From positions 1,674,001 to 1,738,000 of the forward strand of contig NZ_JAUSXN010000001.1 of the NCBI RefSeq assembly GCF_030816015.1: a DNA stretch of 64,000 bases, in the 5' to 3' direction. The notes beneath the pieces were generated by a model. The model had not been told where the DNA came from. It did no database searches and worked only from the letters and a program-made list of their open reading frames with translations. Shown piece after piece: positions 43,250 to 51,696 of this stretch. This DNA comes from Pedobacter sp. W3I1 (GTDB lineage Bacteria; Bacteroidota; Bacteroidia; Sphingobacteriales; Sphingobacteriaceae). Every line of letters starts with the position of its first letter. Position 1 is the first letter of the stretch. Position numbers and translations under genes: made by a program.

Positions 43250-44029
43250 CTATTTCTTATGCGAAAACAACCAGGGCAATAATTCCGGTTCGGCAAATGC
43301 ACTGTCCCAGCTATTGTGGTTGGCATTTGGATACAGGGTGAACTTTACCTCATCACCAACGGTTTTTAAGCGCTCGGCAATGGCAATCGAAAATACAGGA
43401 TCCACAATATCATCTTTTGCACCATGAAAAATCCAAAGTGGTATTTTTTGATATTTTTTAATGTTGTTGGTATTGTCTCCACCACAAATAGCAATAGCTG
43501 CGGCAAATTTACGGCGTTCTCTTCTTAACAATTCGTAAGTACCCATTGCACCCATAGATAAACCGCCTACATACACCTGTTCTTTGTTAATGTAAGGTTT
43601 ATTAAGTAAGTTTTTAACCATTCCTTGTAGCGCATGCATAATTTTGGTTGGTTTGCTACCTTCCACAAAACTTATTCTCCTTTTACCTTTGGCATCTTTT
43701 TCGAACCTGGCATTCGCCCAAAAATCATTTAATGGGCACTGCGGGAAAACCACAATAGCAGGAAAATTTTTGCGTAAATCATTCTTTAAAAACAATTTTC
43801 CACCATGTACCAGTTGACTGGCATTATCATTACCTCTTTCCCCGCTTCCATGAAGGAAAAAGATGATTGGATATTTTTGGTCGGGATTAAAATTCTCGGG
43901 AAACAAAATCCTATAGTAAATAGAATCTTTTCCTTTGATATAACTTCCCCTGTCATATTTTTCTAAGTCTTGAGCGTTTAAAAAAAGTACAGAAAAAAGA
44001 ATGCAGATGGTTAGAATAATCTTCTTCAT
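43250..44029 (-). CDS. Exported alpha/beta hydrolase (esterase-like)
   Basis: A 259-residue protein with a signal peptide (MKKIILTICILFSVLFLNAQ). Catalytic residues are Ser158 in GGLSMGAMG, Asp206 or Asp207 in GAKDDIVD and His238 in NANHNSW; the oxyanion segment is FFLHGSGERGND. It resembles esterases of the polyhydroxybutyrate-depolymerase/dienelactone-hydrolase group. At the end of the PUL, it may remove acyl groups from the glycan. A terminator separates it from the GH3 gene. Confidence 0.82.
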   Translation of the reverse strand: MKKIILTICILFSVLFLNAQDLEKYDRGSYIKGKDSIYYRILFPENFNPDQKYPIIFFLHGSGERGNDNASQLVHGGKLFLKNDLRKNFPAIVVFPQCPLNDFWANARFEKDAKGKRRISFVEGSKPTKIMHALQGMVKNLLNKPYINKEQVYVGGLSMGAMGTYELLRRERRKFAAAIAICGGDNTNNIKKYQKIPLWIFHGAKDDIVDPVFSIAIAERLKTVGDEVKFTLYPNANHNSWDSAFAEPELLPWLFSHKK

Positions 44030-44043
44030 TTAACAAAAATAGA

Positions 44044-44076
44044 AAACCCTGGCTATTTTACAATAGCTCAGGGTTT
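44044..44076 (-). terminator. Terminator of the GH3 gene
   Basis: AAACCCTG and CAGGGTTT with inner GCTATT and AATAGC form a bulged stem. On the minus strand a T-rich tract follows. Confidence 0.7.
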
Positions 44077-44096
44077 ATAACCAAACCTAATTGTCT

Positions 44097-46394
44097 TTAT
44101 TTCAGCATAAAAGATGCTTCTTTTACGTCACGTGAATTTGTACCAATAAATACTTTGAAATCGCCAGGTTCTGCAACTAATTTTAGATCAGAATTGTAAA
44201 ATTTAAGGTCGTTTTCGGAAATATTGAAAGTAACGGTTTTACTTTCTCCAGCTTTTAAATTAATCTTTTGGAAACCTTTTAGCTCCTTAACCGGGCGGGT
44301 AATGCTTCCAACAAGATCTTGAATGTATAATTGAACAACTTCTTTACCCTCATATTTGCCTGTATTGCTTAAAGTAACCGATGCTGTGATCAATTTTCCT
44401 TTTGTTAAGGTATTTGAACTTAGTTTAACATCGCTATGGCTGAAAGTCGTATAACTTAAACCAAAACCGAAGGGATATAAAGGATCATTGCTTACGTCTA
44501 AATAGTTGGAACGGAATTTTTCGAACCATTTACCTTCTGCCAAGGGGCGGCCAGTATTTTTATGTGCATAATACAATGGAACCTGACCTACGTTTTGAGG
44601 AAAGGTTGTACTCAATTTACCCGATGGATTAACATCACCAAAAAGTACATCGGCAATTGCGCTTCCTGCTTCACTACCTGGAAACCAGACATTTAAAATT
44701 GCTGGAATATTTTCTTGCTCCCAGTTTAATGCCAGCGGACGGCCTGTAAACAATACCAGCACTACTGGTTTGCCAGTCTTCGCCAATGCTTTTAACAGGT
44801 TTTTCTGTGTTTCAGGAATCTGGATATCCGTTACACTACTGCTTTCGCCGGTAAACTCAGAACCCTCTCCGATGGTAGCTACAATAACATCCGATTTTTT
44901 CGCTACCTCTAAAGCTTCTTTAATCATTTCAGCTTCAGTTCGTGGATCACGTTTGTAAGTCGGGTTGTGGATATTTACATAACGGTGTTCCATAGTAGAA
45001 TCTGCTAAAAAATTGGCACCTCGGGCTGTTAATATTTTCGCATCATTACCTAAAGCATTTTTTAAACCTTGAAGTACCGTTATTGATTTATCGAACAGGG
45101 CAGCAACACTCCAGGTACCATACATATTGGCTGTATTATCAGCCAATGGACCAATTAAGCCAATTGTGCCTGATTTTTTTAAGGGAAGTAAATTGTTGTT
45201 GTTTTTCAATAACACAAAACTTTCTGCTGCGATTTCGCGTGCAACCTGGCGGTTGGCAGGGCTAAAAACTTCTTTTTCTGCCCTTTCTGCGCTGCAGAAT
45301 TTATAAGGATCAGCAAATAAACCCAGTTTATATTTGGCCTGAAGCACCAATCGGCAAGCCCTGTCTATCTGTGCTATGCTTACTTTTTTCTCTGCTAATG
45401 ATTTTTTTAAAGTACCCAAAAAGCCTTCACCCACCATATCCATATCAATGCCAGCATTTAAAGCGAGGGCAGAAACAGTTTGTAAATCGCCCATGCCATG
45501 TGCAATCATTTCAGGAATACCAGTATAATCGGTTACCACAAAGCCCTTAAAGCCCCACTGATTGCGCAAAACTTCGGTCATTAACCATTTGCTTCCTGTA
45601 GCCGGAATGCCATCAACTTCGTTAAAAGAAGCCATAATACTGGCTGCACCTGCATCAACAGCGGCTTTGTAAGGTGGAAAATATTCGTTGTACATGCGTA
45701 CTTTGCTCATATCGGTTGTATTGTAATCTCTACCGGCTTCGGCTGCACCATAAAGCGCATAGTGTTTTACGCAGGCTAAAATTTCGTTATTGGCCTGGAG
45801 TTTCCCCTGATAACCCTTTACCATCGCTGCAGCAATTTGCGAACCTAAATAAGCATCTTCGCCACTTCCTTCTGAGATGCGGCCCCAACGTGGGTCTCTC
45901 GAAATATCAACCATAGGAGAGAAAGTCCAGTTGATACCACTTGCACTGGCCTCTATTGCGGCAACCCTCGCCGATTTTTGTACAGTATTCATATCCCATA
46001 CGCAACTCATGCCTAATGGAATGGGGAAAACGGTATTGTAGCCGTGGATAACATCCATTCCAAAAAGCAAAGGAATTTTCATGCGGCTGTTTTCTACAGC
46101 AATCTTTTGAACCGCCTTTATCTTATCTACACCTTTGATGTTAAATAAACCACCTACCTGTCCATCTCTGATTTTTTTAGAAATGTCACTGCTATTAGCC
46201 TGTCCTGTGGTGATATCGCCAGAACTTGGCAGGTTCAGTTGACCAATTTTTTCATCAACAGTCATCTTCGTCATGAGGTTGCTGATGAAGGTATTCATCT
46301 TCGCATCTGCTGCCGAAACAGGTTTTTTGGTTTGTGCTGATCCGTTCAGTACAAGCAGGGTTAAAAAAACAACCAGGATATTCGCTCTCTTCAT
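44097..46394 (-). CDS. GH3 beta-glucosidase (BglX-like)
   Basis: A 765-residue periplasmic glycoside hydrolase with a signal peptide (to NGSAQ). The three-domain GH3 layout is complete: TIM-like barrel (about 35-370) with nucleophile Asp289 in GFVVTDYTG, alpha/beta sandwich (about 390-610) and C-terminal fibronectin-like domain (about 650-760). FGMDVIHGY and SFNEVDGIPATGSKWLM are typical. Beside a GH144-type enzyme it is a good candidate for splitting sophorose-type oligosaccharides to glucose. Confidence 0.93.
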   Translation of the reverse strand: MKRANILVVFLTLLVLNGSAQTKKPVSAADAKMNTFISNLMTKMTVDEKIGQLNLPSSGDITTGQANSSDISKKIRDGQVGGLFNIKGVDKIKAVQKIAVENSRMKIPLLFGMDVIHGYNTVFPIPLGMSCVWDMNTVQKSARVAAIEASASGINWTFSPMVDISRDPRWGRISEGSGEDAYLGSQIAAAMVKGYQGKLQANNEILACVKHYALYGAAEAGRDYNTTDMSKVRMYNEYFPPYKAAVDAGAASIMASFNEVDGIPATGSKWLMTEVLRNQWGFKGFVVTDYTGIPEMIAHGMGDLQTVSALALNAGIDMDMVGEGFLGTLKKSLAEKKVSIAQIDRACRLVLQAKYKLGLFADPYKFCSAERAEKEVFSPANRQVAREIAAESFVLLKNNNNLLPLKKSGTIGLIGPLADNTANMYGTWSVAALFDKSITVLQGLKNALGNDAKILTARGANFLADSTMEHRYVNIHNPTYKRDPRTEAEMIKEALEVAKKSDVIVATIGEGSEFTGESSSVTDIQIPETQKNLLKALAKTGKPVVLVLFTGRPLALNWEQENIPAILNVWFPGSEAGSAIADVLFGDVNPSGKLSTTFPQNVGQVPLYYAHKNTGRPLAEGKWFEKFRSNYLDVSNDPLYPFGFGLSYTTFSHSDVKLSSNTLTKGKLITASVTLSNTGKYEGKEVVQLYIQDLVGSITRPVKELKGFQKINLKAGESKTVTFNISENDLKFYNSDLKLVAEPGDFKVFIGTNSRDVKEASFMLK

Positions 46395-46427
46395 TATATG
46401 TGTGTTTTATTCTTTTTATTAACCGAT

Positions 46428-46544
46428 TAGCTGGCGCTCGTTTCCAACGAGTGCCTAACTAGCTTTACGATTTTATCGTGTTTTAACATTAATCGCTAAA
46501 AGCGATTGATTATTTTCACACTCGTTACAAACGAGCGTGAGCTA
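46428..46544. repeat. Palindromic intergenic repeat
   Basis: TAGCTGGCGCTCGTTT (46428-46443) and AAACGAGCGTGAGCTA (46529-46544) are complementary with two mismatches. Further pairs lie inside (AACGAGTG with CACTCGTT; AATCGCT with AGCGATT). Confidence 0.7.
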
Positions 46545-46552
46545 TAACTTTA

Positions 46553-48307
46553 TTATTCAACCTTCTTCACTTCGGTTTTTACCGATACGCCATTCTCATT
46601 TATCGCTTCAATAGCAAAATAATATGCTTTTTGGCTGTCCATTGCTTTAAACCAATACTCATTAAAATCGTGGACCATAATGCAATTGTAAAGCTTATCT
46701 AGTGCTGTACCATAATAGAGGTTGTAAGCAAAGGCATTATCCACTGGTTCCCATTTGATGTAGGCGCTGCGTTTATCTTTTTCTGTTCTCAATACAATCA
46801 GGTTTTTAACTGTTGTTGGTTTTTCTCCATTTCCATTGCCGAAAACACGTAAGCCACTAATGGCGAATTTTCCGGTAGGCATGTGAATGTTAACCATTTT
46901 AATGAACCTGGTTTTAACTGGCTTTTGGAGTTCGATGTAATCATGTGGCACATCGGTTTTGTTCTGGCTTTTATCAACAAGGGTAGTCCATTTTTTGCCA
47001 TCGGTTGAGGACAGGATTTTGTATTGGTGAAAAATCCCTATCTGCTTACCGATAAATTCGGCATCCTGATCGGCATAGTTAATCTGAATGGCATTAACGG
47101 TAGCAAGACTGCCCAAATCGGTTTGGATCCATTCTCCGTTGTTTGCGGTTTTGGCACTCCAGTAGGTTTTAATGCTTTCATCAACAGCATTATTGGAATT
47201 AAAACTGCCTAATGTAGAAGAAACCGTTACTGGTTTTTTATAGTTAATGAGCATCCAGCCGGGCCCAGCCGGACCACCTTCTTTTCTTTCGGAAGGTAAA
47301 TAGAGTGGGTAATCGCCAAAGGCGGTATTCGTCCACATCACATCGTCTTTATCAAAACCGGTTGGCCAGATACCCATTCTGCGCTCCCAGGTATTTTTTA
47401 CACAAATAATGCTGGTAGAGATGTGCCAGTAATTTTTACTGTTATCCTGAAAGGTTGCGCCATGCCCTGCACCCCGAGAAAATCCACCGCCTTTATAGCT
47501 CAAAGGATCAGATTGCGGGGTAAAAGGGCTATCGTAAAACAAAGGTTTGGTTCCAACCACCACACCATCAGAATAACCGCTAAATTCGGTTCCTGGTGCG
47601 CCGTATTGAAAATAATATTTGCCATTATGTTTGGTCATCCATGCGCCTTCGGCAAAAGGATCGAGAAAAGTATTGTCCATATATTCACCAAAACGCTGCC
47701 AGCCATACCGCCAGCTTTCAAGCAGGTACATTGGTGTGCGGGTGCCTTTAGGTTGAAAAGTTTTGCGGTCTAATTCTACACCATACATGGGATAGTTATT
47801 GCTGCTTCCATTGTACATGTAAAACTTACCATCATCATCGGTAAAAAAGGAAGGATCCCAGCCACCAATTTCTAAGGAATCAACAAGTGGAAACCATTTG
47901 TTCCCCTTGGGGTCGGTACTTCCCCATAAGGTGAAGTTTTTAGTATAGGTACTTCCAAAAACCACCATGGTATCGCCAATAATACCTACGCCTGGTGCGC
48001 AGAGTTCGTCTTTTGTTTTGTTCCATGGGCGGAGAAATTTTCTTTCGTGAAATTTCCAGTTCAGCATATCGGCACTATGCCAATAGCCCCACTGGTTAGT
48101 GCTGAAAAGGTAGAAATCTCCTTTGTAGTTTACAATCACCGGATCGGCAGTTGCACGGTGTTTGCCCCACTCGGTAAACGATTCGAAAGGTGTGTATCCA
48201 TAATCAACATTAATTGGGTTGCAATAGGTTTTTTGCTGCGCATAAACCGCATGGGTACCGCAAAAGAAGATTGTAATTAAAAATATTTTGAATAAATGCT
48301 TAGCCAT
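46553..48307 (-). CDS. GH43-type glycosidase with F5/8 type C and Fn3 domains
   Basis: A 584-residue exported protein (signal peptide to VYAQ). A five-bladed-propeller catalytic domain (about 27-345) shows candidate residues Asp55 (ATADPVIVNYKGDFYLF), Asp151 (GGWDPSFF) and Glu220 (FAEGAWMTKHNGKYY). A discoidin-like carbohydrate-binding domain (about 365-490, DESIKTYWSAKTANNGEWIQ) and a fibronectin type III domain (about 498-584) follow. The typical specificity of GH43 is arabinan or xylan, which does not obviously match the GH144/GH3 content of the locus. Confidence 0.82.
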   Translation of the reverse strand: MAKHLFKIFLITIFFCGTHAVYAQQKTYCNPINVDYGYTPFESFTEWGKHRATADPVIVNYKGDFYLFSTNQWGYWHSADMLNWKFHERKFLRPWNKTKDELCAPGVGIIGDTMVVFGSTYTKNFTLWGSTDPKGNKWFPLVDSLEIGGWDPSFFTDDDGKFYMYNGSSNNYPMYGVELDRKTFQPKGTRTPMYLLESWRYGWQRFGEYMDNTFLDPFAEGAWMTKHNGKYYFQYGAPGTEFSGYSDGVVVGTKPLFYDSPFTPQSDPLSYKGGGFSRGAGHGATFQDNSKNYWHISTSIICVKNTWERRMGIWPTGFDKDDVMWTNTAFGDYPLYLPSERKEGGPAGPGWMLINYKKPVTVSSTLGSFNSNNAVDESIKTYWSAKTANNGEWIQTDLGSLATVNAIQINYADQDAEFIGKQIGIFHQYKILSSTDGKKWTTLVDKSQNKTDVPHDYIELQKPVKTRFIKMVNIHMPTGKFAISGLRVFGNGNGEKPTTVKNLIVLRTEKDKRSAYIKWEPVDNAFAYNLYYGTALDKLYNCIMVHDFNEYWFKAMDSQKAYYFAIEAINENGVSVKTEVKKVE

Positions 48308-48320
48308 TATTCGTGTGGGG

Positions 48321-48722
48321 TTAATTAAAAATGTTTATTCGTGCACAGCTTGAACAGCCAATAGCCATTCCGTTAACGCTTAATCCGGTAACGTGCGATT
48401 GATGCTCCCAGTAAACCCACATGTCATGTGCGCCACCTGTTGAGGTTAATTTTACTGTATAAATGTCTCCGTTTTCTGGTATTTGTCCGATTACTGTTCC
48501 GCTTGGCGAGTTTGGTGGGATAAAGAAGGAATGAACACCACCACTGGTATTATTTTCTAGCCTAACATACACGCCATCGCTGGTAGAATTTGTAGCTGTT
48601 ACATTGACGATAGCAAACTTAGCTTTTATGGTTTTATGTTTAGCGCTTGATACTATTGTAAAGCTTGAATTTAGGGTTACAAACCCTATCATTGCTGTTA
48701 ATATTAAAATTATTCTTTTCAT
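48321..48722 (-). CDS. Small secreted protein of unknown function in the PUL
   Basis: A 133-residue protein with a signal peptide (MKRIILILTAMIGFVTLNSS). The mature part is predicted beta-rich, with GVYVRLENNTSGGVHSFFIP and MWVYWEHQSHVTG, and ends with a GCSSCARINIF motif that could form a disulphide. I recognise no family. Its place between the GH144 and GH43 genes suggests a role in glycan binding or handling. Confidence 0.65.
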   Translation of the reverse strand: MKRIILILTAMIGFVTLNSSFTIVSSAKHKTIKAKFAIVNVTATNSTSDGVYVRLENNTSGGVHSFFIPPNSPSGTVIGQIPENGDIYTVKLTSTGGAHDMWVYWEHQSHVTGLSVNGMAIGCSSCARINIFN

Positions 48723-48780
48723 GGTTCTGTAGATTTAATTTGAAATATATGATGGCTAAACATTTATATACTACTGAATA

Positions 48781-50154
48781 CTATGGTTTAAACTGGAAAT
48801 CTAATTTTGTTAAGCCAGCTTGAACATCTTTGTTTCCCATGAACAGCTTCCAAAGCAGTCCTGATCTATAATTCTCGATCATCACTACCATTGGCCCCTG
48901 ATCGATGCCTAAATACCTTTTCGGGTACCAGTTATCCGTTTCAGAGAAGGCATCATAAAAGCCGTATTTGCCCCATACCTTATCGCCCAGGTCTTCGTAA
49001 AGGTGTCTGATTACCTTCATCGATTCTTTTGGGGTGTATGGGATAGATGATATAGCTGCTGTAGGAGAGATTACACCAAAATCTTCCTGAAGGCTATGTG
49101 CGGCATAACCTTTGACCGAATAACTTGCGGTTAAGCCCCAATTATTTTCGCCATAACCTTTAAATTTCTTTGGATTGGCTACACAGTAATCGTGAATGGC
49201 CAATGTCTGATTGACGTTGTTTTCCCAGTAATCGGCATAACGATCTTTTAAGCCTTTTGGATTTAAGCCTAAATAGGAATAATGTGCCCAAAATAAAGGG
49301 CCCACAGAATTTTTAGCACCTTGATAATCTAACGGGATGTGATGGCCGTATAGTTCGAAATTTGCTTTAATTGCACCTCCTCTTGCCCAACCCTCGTGAT
49401 AAACCGCTGCTGGGATAGAATGGGTAGGGGATGAGGCCGCCATAACGTACATAATTAAACATTCATTGTAGCCTTTTACCGGAAAATTCATTTCCCAGTT
49501 GTACTCCGGCGACCAATGCCAGTACAACACATTTTGACCATTGCGGTACCAGTTAAAATCGATACCCTTCCAAAGTTCATCTGCTTTTTTTGCTAATGCT
49601 TTTTCAGGTTCGGTTCCATTTTTGTAATATTCGTTGATGCAGATTAAAGCCTGCGCAACGAAAGAAGTTTCTACAAGATCGCCTCCATTATCTTTTCGTC
49701 CAAACGGGCGTACTTTAGCTGTTTCTCCATTTATCCAATGCGGCCAGGCCCCGTGGAAGCGGTCTGCTTTGGATAAAAAATCCAGTATTTTATTTAACCG
49801 GTCAAATCCATTTTTTTTTGTCACATAAGCTCTGTCGATCCCACTTAAAATAGCCATCAAGCCAAAGCCAGTAGCGCCTGTAGCTACGGTGTTCTTATCA
49901 TTTTCCGGATATACATTATCTACGTGAAAACGCTCCCTGCCTGCGCCAGATATAGGTTCGGCACCATCCCAAAAGTACTGGAACGTTTGTTTTTGGACCA
50001 GATCTAATAGTTCTATGTCGGATAAGTTCTTTTTGATAGACAGGTCAGGTTTGTATACCGTATTTTTGCTGTCGGTACAGGCTGTTAAAAGTAAAAAAGG
50101 GCACAGAATCGCTATCGTAAGATGTGTAATTCTGTTTGGAGTAATTTTTAGCAT
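48781..50154 (-). CDS. GH144-type glycoside hydrolase, lipoprotein (likely endo-beta-1,2-glucanase)
   Basis: A 457-residue lipoprotein started at the ATG at 50154, giving a lipobox (FLLLTAC). The ATG at 50196 falls inside a hairpin and is rejected. The (alpha/alpha)6-barrel family signature is clear: QKQTFQYFWDGAEP, RERFHVDN, TVATGATGFGLMAIL, WPHWINGET, DNGGDLVETSFVAQALI, YWHWSPEYNWEMNFPVKGYNE (cut here as two runs, YWHWSPEYNW and FPVKGYNE, in the gene) and IDQGPMVVMIENYRSGLLWK. Relatives in GH144 cleave beta-1,2-glucan. Confidence 0.85.
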   Translation of the reverse strand: MLKITPNRITHLTIAILCPFLLLTACTDSKNTVYKPDLSIKKNLSDIELLDLVQKQTFQYFWDGAEPISGAGRERFHVDNVYPENDKNTVATGATGFGLMAILSGIDRAYVTKKNGFDRLNKILDFLSKADRFHGAWPHWINGETAKVRPFGRKDNGGDLVETSFVAQALICINEYYKNGTEPEKALAKKADELWKGIDFNWYRNGQNVLYWHWSPEYNWEMNFPVKGYNECLIMYVMAASSPTHSIPAAVYHEGWARGGAIKANFELYGHHIPLDYQGAKNSVGPLFWAHYSYLGLNPKGLKDRYADYWENNVNQTLAIHDYCVANPKKFKGYGENNWGLTASYSVKGYAAHSLQEDFGVISPTAAISSIPYTPKESMKVIRHLYEDLGDKVWGKYGFYDAFSETDNWYPKRYLGIDQGPMVVMIENYRSGLLWKLFMGNKDVQAGLTKLDFQFKP

Positions 50155-50174
50155 ACTGTTAAATAAAGGAAAGA

Positions 50175-50200
50175 AAGGTTGCCAGCGAGCTGACAACCTT
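50175..50200 (-). terminator. Hairpin between susD and the GH144 gene
   Basis: AAGGTTGCCAGC and GCTGACAACCTT form a 12-bp stem with one mismatch and a GA loop. On the minus strand a T-rich tract follows. It sits 14 bases past the susD stop and probably attenuates transcription into the enzyme genes. Confidence 0.65.
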
Positions 50201-50213
50201 GAATGATATTATT

Positions 50214-51686
50214 TTAATATCCAGGATTTTGTTTCAATAAACCTCCGCTTAGTTCAATCTCATTTTGAGGGATTGGCCAAACTTCATTTTTATTTGCTTT
50301 CCAACCTTTAACACCAAAAACTGCAGCTCCTCTTCCCTGACGGATAACATCAAAATAACGGTCATTTTCCATCGCAAGTTCAACCTGTCTTTCTTTCCAG
50401 ATTGCTGTGCGTAAAGCGGTTTTATCCGTGGTGGTAACATCTGGAAGAATGTTGTTATTTCCACCTCTTGCACGTGCACGAACCCTATTAAGTGAAGTTA
50501 ATGCCTGTGAAGTATTGCCTTGCTCGTTAGCAGCTTCTGCATTCATTAAAAGAACATCTGCAAATCTTAATACTCTAAAATTCTGCTGGGCACCTTCGTT
50601 AAATCCAGATACACGAGTTGAAAAGGGAACATAGGATTTTTGGTTATACCTTTCATTTGGTACTGATGTAGGAACCAAATCACCTTGTGGGGTAGTTTCA
50701 CCTTTAAATAATATTGTTGCGTCCCTACGTGGATCTCCAGCTTCAAAAGCATTAGCTAACACCTCTGAAGGGGTATTAAAGCCCCAACCCATTATAGCTG
50801 CCACACCCTGAACCTGACTATATTGTGAATTGGATGCATCGGGATTTCCGGGAACTAATTCTGCCTGTACTTCAAATAAAGATTCGATGTTATTTTCATT
50901 CTGAGTTCTGAAGCCTTTTTCAAAGTCGGGAAATAAATCATATCCCATGGTCATTACCTGATTGGTTAATGCGAGTACATCGGCCCATTTGTTTTGATAC
51001 ATGGCAACTTTCGCATGTAGGCCAATAGCTGCACCTTTGGTTGCTCTACCTAAATCAGCTGCTCCATACGATTGTGGTAATACTGCAGCTGCTTCATTCA
51101 AATCTTTTTCTATTTGGGCGTAAACAGTAGCTTTATCCGATTGAGGAAGGTTATATTCGGTATTATCTTTAGGTACATGTAGCCTTAGTACTACGTTGCC
51201 ATAGGCGCGAACCAGTCTGAAATAAGAATATGCCCTAATGAATTTAGCTTCTGCCAGATATCTGTTTCTTAATGTTTCATCCATAGGAATATTTGGAATA
51301 TTATCAAGAACCTGATTACAAAGGTTGATATTTTGATATTGACCTGTCCAGAAGTCTTGAAGCGTACCATGAGTGGATGTAACCGTGAACTGATCGTAAA
51401 GATTGAAGAAGGTAGCATCTGTAGGTGTACTCCCTTTATCTGCCTCATCGGAACCAGTGCTTTCTATAGCGATTGCGTTAAAGGCAACGTTATTCCAGCT
51501 GCGCAAATTGGCGTAAATTGCATTTACACCTTTTAGTGCATCTTCCGGAGTTTTCCAAAAAGTTACTGAAGGTTGCTGAGCCTGAGGCGGAACATTTAGG
51601 AAATCTTTTTTGCATGATGCAGTAAAAAGTACAGCACTAAATGCAGCTGCAGCAAAAAATGATCGTGTATTTATATATTTTTTCAT
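50214..51686 (-). CDS. SusD/RagB-family glycan-binding lipoprotein
   Basis: A 490-residue outer-surface lipoprotein with lipobox FTASC (Cys25). SusD marks are FLNVPPQAQQ near the start, LAEAKFIRAYSYFRLVRAYG (TPR region), a C-terminal FRVLRFADVLLMNAEA and WKERQVELAMENDRYFDVIR. It caps the SusC transporter and captures the glycan. The gene follows susC after 10 bases. Confidence 0.94.
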   Translation of the reverse strand: MKKYINTRSFFAAAAFSAVLFTASCKKDFLNVPPQAQQPSVTFWKTPEDALKGVNAIYANLRSWNNVAFNAIAIESTGSDEADKGSTPTDATFFNLYDQFTVTSTHGTLQDFWTGQYQNINLCNQVLDNIPNIPMDETLRNRYLAEAKFIRAYSYFRLVRAYGNVVLRLHVPKDNTEYNLPQSDKATVYAQIEKDLNEAAAVLPQSYGAADLGRATKGAAIGLHAKVAMYQNKWADVLALTNQVMTMGYDLFPDFEKGFRTQNENNIESLFEVQAELVPGNPDASNSQYSQVQGVAAIMGWGFNTPSEVLANAFEAGDPRRDATILFKGETTPQGDLVPTSVPNERYNQKSYVPFSTRVSGFNEGAQQNFRVLRFADVLLMNAEAANEQGNTSQALTSLNRVRARARGGNNNILPDVTTTDKTALRTAIWKERQVELAMENDRYFDVIRQGRGAAVFGVKGWKANKNEVWPIPQNEIELSGGLLKQNPGY

Positions 51687-51696
51687 TTTAAGTCGA

